From positions 182,306,361 to 182,370,360 of the forward strand of contig OY986436.1 in NCBI GenBank assembly GCA_963920525.1: a DNA stretch of 64,000 nt, read 5' to 3'. Position numbers and translations under genes: made by a program. Source of the stretch: Dichetophora obliterata (lineage: Eukaryota > Arthropoda > Insecta > Diptera > Sciomyzidae). Below the pieces are notes generated by a model, which searched no databases, was not told the origin of the DNA, and worked only from the letters and a program-made list of their open reading frames with translations. The stretch's first letter is position 1; each line of letters begins with the position of its first letter. This document shows, piece after piece, positions 44,295 to 56,399 of this stretch.

Positions 44295-45855
44295 TATTTA
44301 TAATAGAGCAAAAAATTATGAAAACCCATGAAAATGCACTGGCTGCATTACGTTCGCTTCTGATCTCGCTTTAGTTCTGCTCGTGATCGATTGCGCCTAG
44401 AATTTTTCATTTGGAATGTTTTGAATTCTGAATTTAGTTTGGCGCGTAAATTGCGCATCGGCAAAAAATTGGTATTTATTATTGTTATTATTGTTGCGAT
44501 CGCCAATGCTAATTAAAAGATCTTCAATGGAATGGAAGTATACAGATATGAGCTGAATAGATGTAGAGATAACTAGATAGATGTTTAGATGGAGGAGACA
44601 GTCACTGGCGGGCGAAGATTGTGTGTTTGTGCTTAATGATTATTACTATTCCCAAAGCATGGTACAGAAGTGGCGAGGTGTGAAGTAAAACATTGGTTGG
44701 AACACCTACGGTGTAGGTTGGTTGACATGCGCCGCATTGCATGAAGATCATCATGATTGTTTTCATGATTACCGCCGCTCTCATCAGCATTCTCTCATTA
44801 TTACTGCTTCCCAGTACTAAATGGAAGCATGACTAAACGGACAATTTGTAAATCACAATTAAATGTTTACAATTTTCTATTACATTGATGACATCTACCT
44901 TGCGCAGTAAGCGACCATGGGAGTAGGTGTGCAGCTTATGGCACACAAGGCAGGAAAAAACTCTAAAAATGTACGAACTTTGTCTTTATTTCAAAAACAT
45001 ACCGAAAACGTAAGCGAATCAAAACCGGAACAAAACAACGAAAGTTAATGACGCAAGGAATTATTTTTGCGACGACTTTGAACTATTGAATGATTTTCTA
45101 AATTCGTTTTTTCTTCTACTATTTCATTATTTACTATACTATTCACTTTCTTACACACGATCTTCTCCTGAAAAAAGCAAAAAACAGACTTTCGTCAGAT
45201 GCCACTTACAGTCCTGCATTGCAATAGGATGCGTGATAAAATACTTATTAATCAGATGGAATACCGAGAAAGTTTTACCAGCGGGCTATTTCTTGCATTA
45301 GTTAGTAATCCGATGAGGCTGATCAGGAAGCTAAGCTGAGTCAACTGTTTGTGCTTGTTTTCTAAGTCTTGTTTTTCTTTCAAATTAAGATTATTTGTTG
45401 TTTCAGTCGAAGGGCCTTCATTAGTATTGAGCCCCATAACGAAGGGTAGCTTGACAAGAAAAATTCCATAAAACTGGTTTTTGTTAGGGCTTATAAAATT
45501 GCTAAGAAAATGTATATAAGAATAAATGATGTATAAATATTTGATTGTTGGCAATTTGTTAAGCGTGTAAACTAGTAAATGGCAACCACTCAAATTATTC
45601 AAAGCTTGTTGCTTGGGAACTTTACAAATTGTAAACATTCTAATGATGCCAATTAAAGTTTCACTTAGAAAGCTATCCAGAACTTTTTGTTGTTTCTGGT
45701 ATGAAACAAAACATTTTTACAATAAAAACAATAAATGGGTCAATGAATGGAGCGCAATGAATTTAAATTTAGATCGCTCGTTAGTGTTCATTTTTGTTTA
45801 ATGCTTTACAGACAGTTGGTCGAATTTTGATCGCAGGCATACTAGTAATTATAAA
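44295..45855. other. Less AT-rich stretch without a recognised gene
   Basis: 44390-45040 has mixed composition and short frames only. At 45252-45638 the minus strand is open for 128 codons (…FYGIFLVKLPFVMGLNTNEG… to …ARNSPLVKLSRYSI). Its second half has a plausible amino-acid mix, but I could not assign it to a family. It may be a decayed gene or chance. Confidence 0.35.
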
Positions 45856-45859
45856 GACC

Positions 45860-46150
45860 AATTTTTTTTCATTAAAAATAACTTTATTACTTTTCATAAT
45901 ATTGTCCTTTATGATCAACCACGCAGTTTGTCTTTGACGTGCAGGAAGAAAATTAAGTCATTGGGTGCCAAATCAAGACTTTTTGGCAGATGACTCATTA
46001 ATTCGTCTCAAAAACGCCTTTGTTGGTGCGGATGTGTGACAATTCGCGTTGTCTTGTTGAAGAATGATTCTTCGGCTCTGGTTTGTTTTCCTTATTTCAC
46101 GGAACACTTCTGGAAAACAAATGGCTGTGTACCATTCCAAACGGACCGTT
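45860..46150 (-). pseudogene. mariner transposase fragment
   Basis: The minus strand reads VRLEWYTAICFPEVFREIRK, then RRIILQQDNANCHTSAPTKA, the second catalytic Asp region (..DNA..HTSA.T) of mariner transposases. After a shift it continues toward the region normally reading APND...FP.VK..LRG (GTQ*LNFLPARQRQTAWL here). About 95 residues remain, and neither TIR is present. It abuts the RTE-type copy at about 46150-46170, so one of the two was truncated by the other or by a rearrangement. Confidence 0.8.
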
Positions 46151-48415
46151 CTACGTGCCTCAAGTTGTATCTTGGCCACATGGAGACATTGACTCGGATC
46201 ACTATCTTGTTGCAGCCAAGATCCGTACACGTCTGTGCGCAGCTAAGAATACACGCAACCCTACAAAGAGAAAGCTAGACGTCGACAAGCTGCAATCGAA
46301 ACAGACAGCCGATGCTTTCGCCACTCGACTCTCACTCCTGCTTCAAAGCACTCCTCCAATCGATGATATATGCGCGCAGTGGACACACATTTCCAACTAC
46401 ATGCGTGCGGCTGCTGAAGAGGTGATTGGCTACCACCGTCCTCGCCGAAACCAGTGGTACGACCAGGAGTGTCGCAACGCCACTGCAGAGAAAGACGCCG
46501 CCTACAAAGCCACCCTGCAGTCGGTTGTAACGCGCGCTGCTAGGGAACGATACAAAGAAAAGAGGAGGGAAGATAAACGTATTTTCGGGCGGAAAAAAAG
46601 AGGCAGACAAGCGCGAGCAGGAGAAGATTGAGATGTATGGTGACAGGAATGAGGCCCGAAAATTTTTCGAAAAAATAAGACGCCTTGCCGATGGTTTTAA
46701 AACCAGGGCCTATTCCTGCAAGGATGAAAACGGGAATCTAGTGACAGATGTCCAGAGTACACTGACGTTATGGAGGGAACACTTCTCTAAGCTTCTAAAT
46801 GGCGACGCTGACAACAATCCCGCCTATAGAGATGATATTCTGGAAACCCCAATTTTGGATGTCAGCGTTGAGGTTCCGCTGCCCGACTATGATGAAGTTC
46901 TGACAGCTATAGCTCGGCTTAAAAATAAAAAAGCCGCGGGAGCTGATAGCTTACCTGCTGAGCTGTTTAAGAATGGAGGCGAAGCACTTCTTAAGTGCAT
47001 TCACGAGCTTCTATGCAGAATATGGTCGGAAGAATGCATTCCGAACGATTGGAATCTCAGTGTGCTCTGCCCAATCCACAAAAAAGGCGATCCCACATCT
47101 GTGCCAATTACCGTGGGATAAGCCTTCTTAATATCGCATATTAGGTCCTGTCGAGCATTTTATGTGAAAGATTGAAGCCCATTGTAAACGAACTGATCGG
47201 ACCTTATCAGTGTGGCTTCTGACCTGGAAAATCCACCATCGACCAGATTTTCATGCTACGAAAAATCTTGGAGAAGACTCAAGAAAAACAAGTCGACACC
47301 CACCATCCTTTTGTCGACTACAAAGCCGCCTTCGACAGCCCAATAAGGAAGCACCTGTACTCCACCATGTCTGAATTTGGTATTCCTGCAAAACTAATAC
47401 GACTTTGCAGGATGACACTGAGCAACACCAGCAGCGCAGGTAAAATCGTGAAGGACCGCTCCCCACCATTTATTACCAAACGCGGTTTCAGACAAGGTGT
47501 TTCCTTATCGTGACACTTTTTCAACCTAATGATGGAAAATATCATCCGAGCTGCTGATCTGAGACGTAGTGGCACAAAATTCTACAAGAGTGTTATGCTG
47601 CTTGCGTATGCTGATGACATATCATTGGCCATAATACGCGCGAAGTCAGTGCAGAGTTTTCCAGATAAGAAAGAGAGTCAAGTCGAATTGGTCTGGCAAT
47701 GAATGCAAATAAGACGAAATACTTGGTGTCAACAAACAAACAGTCCCAGCGTTTGGATCCCACGTTACAGTTGACAATACCTCCTTCGAGGTTGTGAAGA
47801 ACTTCATCTATCTGGGATCCAGCATAAACTCAACCAACGACATCAGCATTGAGATCAAACGAAGTATAACACTTGCCAACAGGTGTTACTTTGGGCTCAG
47901 AAGGCAATTGAGAAGCAGAGCCCTCTCTCGACGAACGAAAATCACGCTCTATAAATCGCTCATCATGCCCGTCCTACTTTATGCATCACAAACCTGGACG
48001 CTGGGCAGTTCAGATGAAGAGACTTTCGAGAGAAAGATTCTTCGTAAGATCTACGGTCCAATCTGCTTCAATGGCGAGTACCGAATACGGTAGAATGATG
48101 AACTGAGCTGTACGCTGTCATCGACATAGTCAAGCGCATTAAAATCGAGCGGCTTCTCTGGCTTGGTCATGTTCAGCGCATGAAAGACGATGCTCCAGAG
48201 AAGAAAATATTCGATTCAGTACCCAGCGACGGTCAACGCAGAAGAGGACGACCGCATCTTCGTTGGAAAGACCAAGTAGAGGACAACCTGACGAAGCTTG
48301 GAATTTCCAACTGGCGCCAGCAAGCGAAAGACAGAAATGGCTGGTGCAAATTCTTAGATGAGACCAAGACTGACATACGGTTGTAGCGCCAAATAAGTAA
48401 AAGTAAGTAAGTAAA
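46150..48415 (+). pseudogene. 5'-truncated RTE-type (CFDP2-like) retrotransposon
   Basis: Plus-strand pieces in order: end of the endonuclease, DIDSDHYLVAAKIRTRLCAA (46180-46240); linker with NQWYDQECRNATAEKDAAY; RT entry DYDEVLTAIARLKNKKAAGA (46890-46950) and DWNLSVLCPIHKKGD; HLFVDYKAAFDSP-type block (47310); GFRQGVSLS (47490); YADDISLA (47605-47635); NFIYLGSSINSTNDISIE (47800-47855); SLIMPVLLYASQTWTLGSSD (47960-48020); and the C-terminus near 48386. Roughly six stops or shifts break it. It ends in an (AGTAA)n tail at 48390-48415. The family resembles insect copies often annotated craniofacial development protein 2-like; RTE clade is by resemblance. Confidence 0.85.
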
Positions 48416-48609
48416 AAATTGCACATCTGGCTACCTCTCATATGACATAGCATTTATTTGAAAAAATTCTTCCAGCTAAGCGCAAGAATTATTTCACTGT
48501 TTTTGTCATCAAAACAACAAGGGACCACCACCACCCCTTTGATTTTTTTCACGAAATTTATTTATTCCAAAATGTTGTTTCCTCAAAAATTATTTATGTG
48601 AAAAAATTA

Positions 48610-49891
48610 GGCTCTATGAAATAAGGCCCCAGGAAATAAGGCCCCAAACTACAAATGAAATAAGGCCCCAAATATTTCTATACAAAACAACAACACAAAT
48701 ACTTGGGATTTAATTTCCTATTTTGGGGCTTTACTTCATTTTTGAAAAATGGGGCATTATTTCATTATGAAGTAAGGCCCCAAGGGCAAAATGAAATAAG
48801 GCCCAACAAATTATATTAGTATATAAAAGCATGAATATTTGGGGTGTTATTTTGATTTTCGTGGCCTTATTTAATTTTTTAAATTAGGGCTTTATTTCAT
48901 TGTAAAATAGGCCACCAAAAATTTCAACACTCCCTGAGGGTCAGAATTGGATACGATTGTTCTAACAACTTTTCGCTTTTTGTTATTTAAAATCAATTGA
49001 AATTTCTCAATTGAAAAAATTTTAAAAAGTAGTGAGGACATAATAAAAAATTACAAAATAAAATTAATTGTGAAAAATTTTCATGGTAAAAGAAGGACCA
49101 GTGAACTTCTCCATGTCCTCTATCAAAAAATGATATATAGAAAAACAATCCACTTATAAAACTATAACAAAATATGAATAACGGCAAGACACCTGTAAAG
49201 CAAGAGAAAATTTAACGACGTTCGCACTTCACAAGATCTCTTACGAGTAGGAACTTAAATTAGATTCTATTGAAATTACACTTAAGTTACGAAATATAAC
49301 TAAAGCAACAAACTTTTCTTAATAACTACATATTTGTAAATTAAGATAGATTTACAAAACAATAATTATATCAAAATTTATAAAAATATTAAGTACAGGG
49401 AAATACTATTTTTTCAAATTATGTATAAGATTACTGAATTCTTAAAGATATTAATTCATTCATGTCTACAAATAATAATATTAACAATTTTGGGGTGTTT
49501 TAATATATTGCGGGGTCAATCTTCATAAGTTTTGGGGTGCTATTTCTATAATATTGGTGTATTTTTCCCAATGGAACTATACCCCAATTTGGAGTCTGAT
49601 TCCGTTTTAAGATTTGAGGCCTTTTATTTTGGGATGCATTTTTGTGGAGCATTTTAAAAAAACTGGCATATTTGACTTTGGGTTCTTATTGCATCATATT
49701 GTTGTTTATTTCTTAAGAAGTTGTTCTGTAATGAAATAAAGCCCCAATTTTGGGGCCTTATTTCATTTTAGGTTAGGGTTATATTTCGTCGAATTGGGGC
49801 AGTATTTCGTAGGGTGTTATTTCATAATGAAATAAAGCCCCGTATTTGGGGCCTTATTTCGTTTTTGTTTTGGGGCCTTATTTCACAGACC
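48610..49891. mobile_element. AATAAGGCCCC repeat element, 1282 bp, 9-bp TSD
   Basis: AAAAAATTA is present at 48601-48609 and 49892-49900. The left end GGCTCTATGAAATAAGGCCC pairs (one indel) with the complement of the right end, GGTCTGTGAAATAAGGCCCC. GAAATAAGGCCCCAAA or close variants occur about ten times, crowded within 300 bp of the left end and 150 bp of the right end in both orientations. No coding frame. A 9-bp TSD suggests a Mutator-like element, but the superfamily is not settled. Confidence 0.85.
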
Positions 49892-49900
49892 AAAAAATTA

Positions 49901-50645
49901 ACCCATATCACTTTCCAATCAAAAGCTATGGCTAAAATTCTATTTTTTCATACCAGACTATATTTTAATGAAACTGATTTTTGTATAAAAAATGCTCTCT
50001 CCTTTGAGCCCACTTCCCCATTTATAACTTATTTTTCTTCAACGATGCATTTGCGTGTCGAGTAATTACAAACATTTTGGTTTATATATATATGTCTTTC
50101 TAATATTAGTAAGTCTACTTATATTTTTGCCTCCCTACCACCCCCTCCCCAATTCTGTTAAAATTGTTTTGTTGTGATGTGGCTCCATTTCTTCTTAATA
50201 CTTTGTCAGCGTTGTCACTCAGTTCGTTTTCTAATGGTACTTTAGTTTTTGTATGTATATCACCATTTAATAGAAAATATGATCGTGAATAGATTATGGC
50301 CAAGAAAGAATCAAGCGAGAGAAATGGAGATGAGAGAAGAAGAACATGTTGAACATGACCTTTAAAGGAAGGCTGTAAAGGAGTAAGCCTTTAATATTAA
50401 AAAAGTTAATATTAAAATACAAACCTTTAATATTAAAAAATATAAATAAGATTTCTTATTATGAATAAGAGTCAGATAAAACATTGTTTATTATTTTATA
50501 AATAAATGCTGTTTTATTTTCTATTGAAATTAAGCTAGGAATAATTAACAAGTGTCTGGAAGTATCTTAGAAGGAAATTGTCACGGGCACTATTTTTGGT
50601 CATTCTGTTCAGTTATGTTGAAATGTGGCACTTCAGTCATCGATA
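49901..50645. other. AT-rich stretch, no gene seen
   Basis: Contains a (TTAATATTAAAA)-like duplication near 50395-50440 and otherwise nothing recognisable. Confidence 0.4.
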
Positions 50646-50651
50646 TTCAGT

Positions 50652-50875
50652 CCAATCATGAAACTTTTCTCCCGGGAAATCGGAAAAGGGAGTTCCCATT
50701 TTTAAGATCAAGTGCAAGAACATTTTGGAAATTTGTAATAGAAATTTTTTCGTCAACCGTTAATATTCATGAGTGTAAACAAAAAAAAAATGTGATGTTT
50801 TTATCTGCTATCTTAAAAATTAAAACTACCTTTTACGATTCCCCGGGAGAAAAGTTTCATGATTGGGCTGAATTT
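50652..50875. repeat. 37-bp inverted repeat
   Basis: ATTCAGTCCAATCATGAAAC continuing to TTTTCTCCCGGGAAATC at 50650-50687 is mirrored by the complement of 50838-50875 with two or three differences. The right arm is coding sequence of the Harbinger fragment, so the left arm looks like an inverted duplicate of part of that coding region. Confidence 0.82.
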
Positions 50876-51170
50876 GGGCTTAATTGGGCTATCAAAATTT
50901 TCTATTTTTAAGGACGGTGTTGGCTGTTTTGCGTCAATTGCTATATTGTGCAATATTGCACGTGCCACTATAATGAGTTTTGTAGTTTCTAATTTTACTC
51001 TTAAACCAAGGACTAACTCTGGATAACGACGCTTAATTGCACCAAACGTACGCTCGATTACATTGCGTGTTCGAATATGGCTTTTGTTGTAAAGTTGATG
51101 TACATTAGATTCGCAATGATGTAGGGAAGTGGTCACATAATGCGTATTACGATATCATGAGTCTCCAACT
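50813..51170 (-). pseudogene. PIF/Harbinger (HARBI1-type) transposase C-terminal fragment
   Basis: The minus strand reads YNKSHIRTRNVIERTFGAIK then RRYPELVLGLRVKLETTKLI and ARAILHNIAIDAK. NK.H...RN.IERTFG..KRR.P.L and A...LHNIA are diagnostic of the DDE nuclease of HARBI1/Harbinger transposases (last part of the catalytic domain). A frame upstream (about 51140-51170) contains the LVGDS-Y motif that precedes it. The open frame is about 107 codons; the N-terminal half, Myb-like partner gene and TIRs were not seen. Confidence 0.85.
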
Positions 51171-54070
51171 ATACTATAGTGAAATTGCCAAAGTCACTCT
51201 GTTCCAACTGCATTTTTAAATGAAAATTTTTGAAAATGATTTAGTCATGCGACACTCCAGGTCAACATGCAACGATGTTTGTGACTTAAGTTTCATGAAA
51301 AAGAAATTTTATATCAGCTGAACAAACTGCTTGCACATTACACGAAAATCACCCCTTTCTGTTTCGGAAGTACTCAGCATTTTCACCACCGGAAGACTTA
51401 ATTCGAAGAATCAATTGCACCGATTGATCGTGGAAAGCGGGAAAAATAATAAAATTGTTCACTGGCCGAAGTCAGACCAGTTTCTGTTCTCGACATTTGA
51501 ATATAAGTTGAATGATGCTACGCAGTTGCAAGGAAAACCATTTTAACTATGTTCGAAACTGAAGATAATCTCACGCCGACAAAATCAGATAAAGCAACTT
51601 GCATGGAACCTAGAGCGTAGAACCACAAAGCAATGTGCATTTGAAAGATGAGACGTATTTATCGAGATCTAGCAAAACAAGGAATTAACTAATGAAATAA
51701 AGTTCAACAAAGACATATTCCTTGGGTCAAAATTTACCTTTTTGAACATGGACATAGATGGTATAATTGTTTACAGCATTGGAACAAACGTTCCTTTTGA
51801 CAAACGAAAACGATAGATGAAATCTTTGTTATACCACTTGTTCAAATCAATGCACTCATGCATTTTTCATTGTCTTCGCTCGACTAATAACATACTATCA
51901 TCTTCATTCCGATCCAACAAAACAAAAACATCACTGAAAGTATCGCGACAATTACAAATATAAATAAAAAATCAAAGTGTAATGACGTTTTGATTTGAAC
52001 TGAAAAAATTAATTACTCAATTAAATCGCTAACTGATCGATTTTCCCCAGTAAGCTAATTCAGTAATTAGCCTAACTGCCAATTAGCTAAATGAAGAAAC
52101 TTTATTAACATATGCGGATCAGCATTTACTGTGAGTGAATAAAATGGCTCTTGGTTTAATCAAAACACAAATTTTTACAATTATTTGTTTAAGAGAACCT
52201 TTGAACTTGACGAACACAAAGTAATTTTTTTCCACAGCAGGAAAGTTGCCCATCATCAGTTGCGACAATTCTTCGTCTTCATTTGAACAAAAGTTAGGGA
52301 TTTATCGGAGTCAGCAATAATAAAGGTATCATCGTGGTATCGTAAAGGTATCCTTTTTCATTTGACGAATCCTCCCTCTCCCACTTATTTTGCAAATTGC
52401 AGAATTTAAAATTTTCTTCTTATTAATTTACCAAAACTTAAAATGGTGTATAAACAGCAATAATGTGTATAAGTAACTGCACAAAAAAAAAAGGAAAGTT
52501 GAATATTAGCTGCGTTCCATTCGCTTCAAAATAATCCAGATTATTTCTTTTTACATGCAAAGCAAAAACAAAAATAATAATCCTATAACAAATAGGATTA
52601 TTTTTGCTATCCATATAAAATTGTGATATAGCCTTTAAAAAATTTGAAACACAGGTGCCGCACCTGTATATTTTTATGAGCTGTCATTTCATTTTTTTAA
52701 TTATTTGTTTGCTTGATACAATGACTATTAGGTAGCCATGACAGCTACCTATTTTCTCACGAGCTGCTACCATCGCATGTTAAACAAAAGAAAACAAAAC
52801 AAACCGCATGTGTCACACACATTGAACGCATTCAGCGGAGCCAACAATTGCACTTAAATTATTTATATAATTGCATAATATTAATAATTAAATTTTATAA
52901 TTTACAATTTTCCTGACGTTTAGAGTAAAACACATTCAGAGAAAAACATTGTTCACTACGGTATCGCTACCATAACAGTTCACAACAGCTTTGAACGACA
53001 CACGTTCTCATTACACCTAAAGTTATTGTATCATTATTGCTTGTTTTAATATAAATTTGACTGCAATGGTAGTGTCCTCTACGAATCGTTTTTCTTGCCG
53101 TTCCTTTGAGAAAATTTGTTATCGCGATTATATTAAGGCGAAAGGAGCGCAGCTATTGTATTATGTGAGTTTCACATCAGAAATAATAAGCAAATATTAC
53201 ATCAACACGTTTCAGAAATACAAATTTACATCTTATCACGCATATGCACCAAGCATCACTGACAAGTTTTCATGACAACCGCTTTCGGTTGAGAGAAACG
53301 TGTTTTTAATTGCGCGAACCAAATAGTGTAAAAAAAACTGTCAAAAACTGTAACTGCCGAAGCCTCCCCCTTCTACCCGCAGTAATGTAGATAACTTTGT
53401 AATGTAGATAACTTTGATCATGAAAAGTAAATTTTGATAAATTTGTTTAAAAAGCAAATTAAGAATCAGCATGCAATAGTTAGAATCTATTTGCAACTAC
53501 TTTGTAAATCTATTTGCAACTAGTAGGTATGTAAGTTTGTTTTGTTTCTTTTTTATAATACGGTGAATAAATATTTTGGCTATTTTTTACATTTTGGCTA
53601 TTTTTATTTGGTGTTCTGGTTACAAAAAAAGATTAGCTCTGGCAACACTGGTTGACTTTCAGGCTCATTCACATAGATCTATAATTCGACACCTGACGCG
53701 ATCGTATAAACGTCTTTTGAAGCACCGCTATAGTATTTCTTGAGCATTTCTTTGCACCAATCTACACGAGCCTTTTTTTTTTGAGCTATTGCCAAATTAT
53801 GTGGAATCGAGCGTGAACTTTATATGAATTATATGAATGCTGGTGGAAGTAATGCCAATAAAAAATCATTTTACCCAAAAATAACTATCTATCTTCCAAT
53901 TAAATAATTTTATTACTTATCTTTTGGAGCAAGCTAACTCACATCATCCAAACAACTAGCAATTCAAAACAGTTTTAAAACAAATTTACATATTAAATAT
54001 TTGACTTCTATTTCGTTTTCAAAATTAGAGTTAAGTTTTTTTTTTATTCTTAGCCTCATATGATTTTTCT
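51171..54070. other. No gene recognised
   Basis: A plus-strand frame at 51331-51546 (71 codons) has no known motif. CAGGTGCCGCACCTG (near 52663) and GGTAGCCATGACAGCTACC (near 52730) are short palindromes. The rest is AT-rich with fly-like low-complexity words. Confidence 0.35.
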
Positions 54071-54074
54071 CTTA

Positions 54075-54606
54075 TGCCGTGGTTATGCTAGCCAAACATG
54101 ATTGCCGAACATTTTTTGTTGTTATTGTTTCACGTATAAAATGAAGAAATGAACTTTTTCTCATATTCATTTTCTCGCTCTCGGACCGAACATTTTGATT
54201 GCTGATTGAAACGCCAAACATGCCGAACTTTCCAGTGTTGGCTGTAGTCATTTTGTATAATAGCATCAAAAAAGTAGGTAAAAGTATTAAAAAGTGAAGT
54301 TGATTGTGTCTTCAAGTAACCCTTAACATAAACAGCTAGCTAGCATGTCAGATATATGCAAACCATTTTGTTTAAGATATTATAATAAAAATTCAGAGTA
54401 AGTAATATCAATTCGTATATTTTAATTCGTTAATTTTAAGTACAAAAATGCAAATTACGGTTGTGCTTTTTTGTGTTTTGACATACTATTACATATAATG
54501 CAACTGTGCCACCAATCATAGCATAACCACCAAACAAACATTTAAGCGAAGAGAACAAATTAACAAAAATGAACACCGAACATGTTTGGCTAGCATAACC
54601 ACGGCA
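54075..54606. mobile_element. MITE with TTA target duplication, 532 bp
   Basis: TGCCGTGGTTATGCTAGCCA, running into AACATG, is mirrored perfectly at the right end, giving 26-bp TIRs. TTA lies on both sides (54072-54074, 54607-54609). The 3-bp duplication suggests PIF/Harbinger; a TA duplication cannot be excluded. The second half of each TIR differs slightly (GATTGCCGAAC versus TTCGGTGTTC). No protein frame beyond short translations of the interior. Confidence 0.88.
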
Positions 54607-54676
54607 TTAGGTGGTGCTGTAGTCGAGTTATTTCTTATTTACCTAATATGACATATGAACATCAGTTTTGTGCTAT

Positions 54677-54908
54677 TGGGTCACGTGAATAAAAAATCAG
54701 CAAATGCTTTTACTGAATTTTTCTAGTAAAAAGTATGGATTTAGTGAATAAAAAAAGCTATATAGATATAGCTTAAAAAGCTTAAAGCTATATAGATATA
54801 GATATAAAAAAAGCTATATAGATAAAGCTTTTTTTATTCACTAAATCCATACATTTTACTAGAAAAATTCAGTAAAAGCATTTGCTGATTTTTTATTCAC
54901 ATGACCCA
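54677..54908. mobile_element. Near-perfect 232-bp palindrome (foldback MITE)
   Basis: TGGGTCACGTGAATAAAAAA at the left is mirrored by TTTTTTATTCACATGACCCA at the right, and the arms keep pairing for about 93 bp (AAATGCTTTTACTGAATTTT, GTATGGATTTAGTGAATAAA) into a centre of AGCTATATAGATA repeats. Arms differ at about three positions. No TSD could be fixed. The single strand would form a long hairpin. Confidence 0.85.
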
Positions 54909-55713
54909 TTGCGTAGGCAGCAAAGGGAAGAACAGTTCTAGTTGAATTATAAAATTAAAAGCTTACCATCTCAATTTATTTAATAATTTTTAATTACATA
55001 AAATCAATTAAAGTTATTCTGTATAAAAACAAAAGTTTCAAGACTTGTCTGAGACGAGTCATCATTCATTTCAATGTGAAAACAATCAATATTGTATTGC
55101 TTAGAGTAATCATAGGTTAAGCATGGATACTTGTTAAAAATTTGTTAGTCGCTTACTTATTATTATTGAAATAAATGACAGCGATCATTATTTTTTTCAT
55201 GTTCTTCGATGCCAACTTAGCGCTGTCAATGCTCTTTGGTTTCGACTGATTTTGGCCATGATCATCATCATTATAAGTTTTTATCTGTCTGCCAATCGGT
55301 TGGTTTTTTGTTTGCTTAACTTATTGTTTTTATTGTTTTTATTGCATTTATCAAACTCTTTTGAATGGTTGTGGATTTTATATTTATTCGTGCAATCAAG
55401 AAATTAATTTGCTAATTATATTAAGACAGGTTGATTTTTTTTGGAATTAGTTGTACGCGAGCAATACGAGTTTCTGTCAAAACAATTAAACATGTAGCTA
55501 TATTTGGCTAGTAGAAAATTGTTTTTGTTTTTGCATCTGCAATTTTCGGTGCCATGCAATATAAGGAATTGTTTGTTATTCATAGATGCAAACTTATTAT
55601 TTTATAACGTGTTTTTGTTAATCTTAGAACTAAAGTGCTGAAACGGATATCCTTCGTTTAAATCTGGCTTTTATGCTCTTCAATATTAATGAAGTCTTTT
55701 TATAAGGACTTCC
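54909..55713. other. AT-rich stretch, no gene seen
   Basis: No recognisable coding and no paired repeats up to the SINE target site. Confidence 0.4.
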
Positions 55714-55725
55714 TAAATCCATATT

Positions 55726-56062
55726 GGTGGCTGCCGTAGCCTAGTGGGTAGAATGCGTGGCCCCTAAGTTAAAGAACCGCGGTAGCCTGGGTTCAATTCC
55801 AGCTCAGACAGAAAGTTTTTCCAACTGAATTAATTTTTCTGTTCGGTCGTTACCTCTCTGCAGACAATGGCAAACCTCGGAGAGTAAAAATTATCATGTC
55901 AAGCTTCTTGAGAACATAAGCCGTTTGGAGTCGGCATAAGACACGTAGATCCAGTTCTCGATCATTTGTGATCAAACATTTAATAACACGCACAACACAA
56001 TTGATCAATAGAAGCTAGGTCAAAGTCCTTCCAAGGGCTGAAATGGCCAGTTTGTTTTTTTT
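55726..56062 (+). mobile_element. Complete tRNA-derived SINE, 12-bp TSD
   Basis: TAAATCCATATT is present at 55714-55725 and 56063-56074. The element starts GGTGGCTGCCGTAGCCTAGT with an A-box TAGCCTAGTGG (55737-55747) and a B-box GGTTCAATTCC (55790-55800). The body contains CAATGGCAAACCTCGGAGAG and CCGTTTGGAGTCGGCATAAG, words I recognise from a SINE body dispersed in fly genomes. It ends in a T-rich tail GTTTTTTTTT. The perfect TSD and intact promoter boxes suggest a fairly young copy mobilised by a LINE. It is transcribed, if at all, by RNA polymerase III from the internal promoter (family knowledge). Confidence 0.9.
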
Positions 56063-56399
56063 TAAATCCATATTCTTTTATTTTTTTTTTAGGTTTGCGT
56101 TCATAACAAAGCAGTACAACGAAGTTGGCTTTTAAAATAGCATTTGAATTAGTAGGTAATATTTATGCTATCTGTGCTGAAAATGTTTAGTTAATTAATA
56201 ATGTCCTGCTCGGTTGGCACCTGCTCAAAGTATTTAAAAAAAGTATGTAATAACGGCATGTTTTTAAATTGTAACGTGGTCTTGTCTAAGGCTGAGGCTT
56301 AATATCAAGCAATTAAAAACGCAATTTAAATTTATATTTACAATCTTTATTCAGCAATTCCAATTCATTACGCTAGTTCTTATTATACTTTAAAAATTT

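Noticed and set aside
45252..45638. 128-codon minus-strand ORF as retroelement polyprotein piece
   Set aside because: The fit to any known domain was too weak; kept only as an unassigned frame in the region note.
55726..55810. tRNA gene (A-box and B-box present)
   Set aside because: The boxes belong to a SINE: a 12-bp TSD surrounds the whole 337-bp unit, and the head does not fold into a credible complete tRNA.
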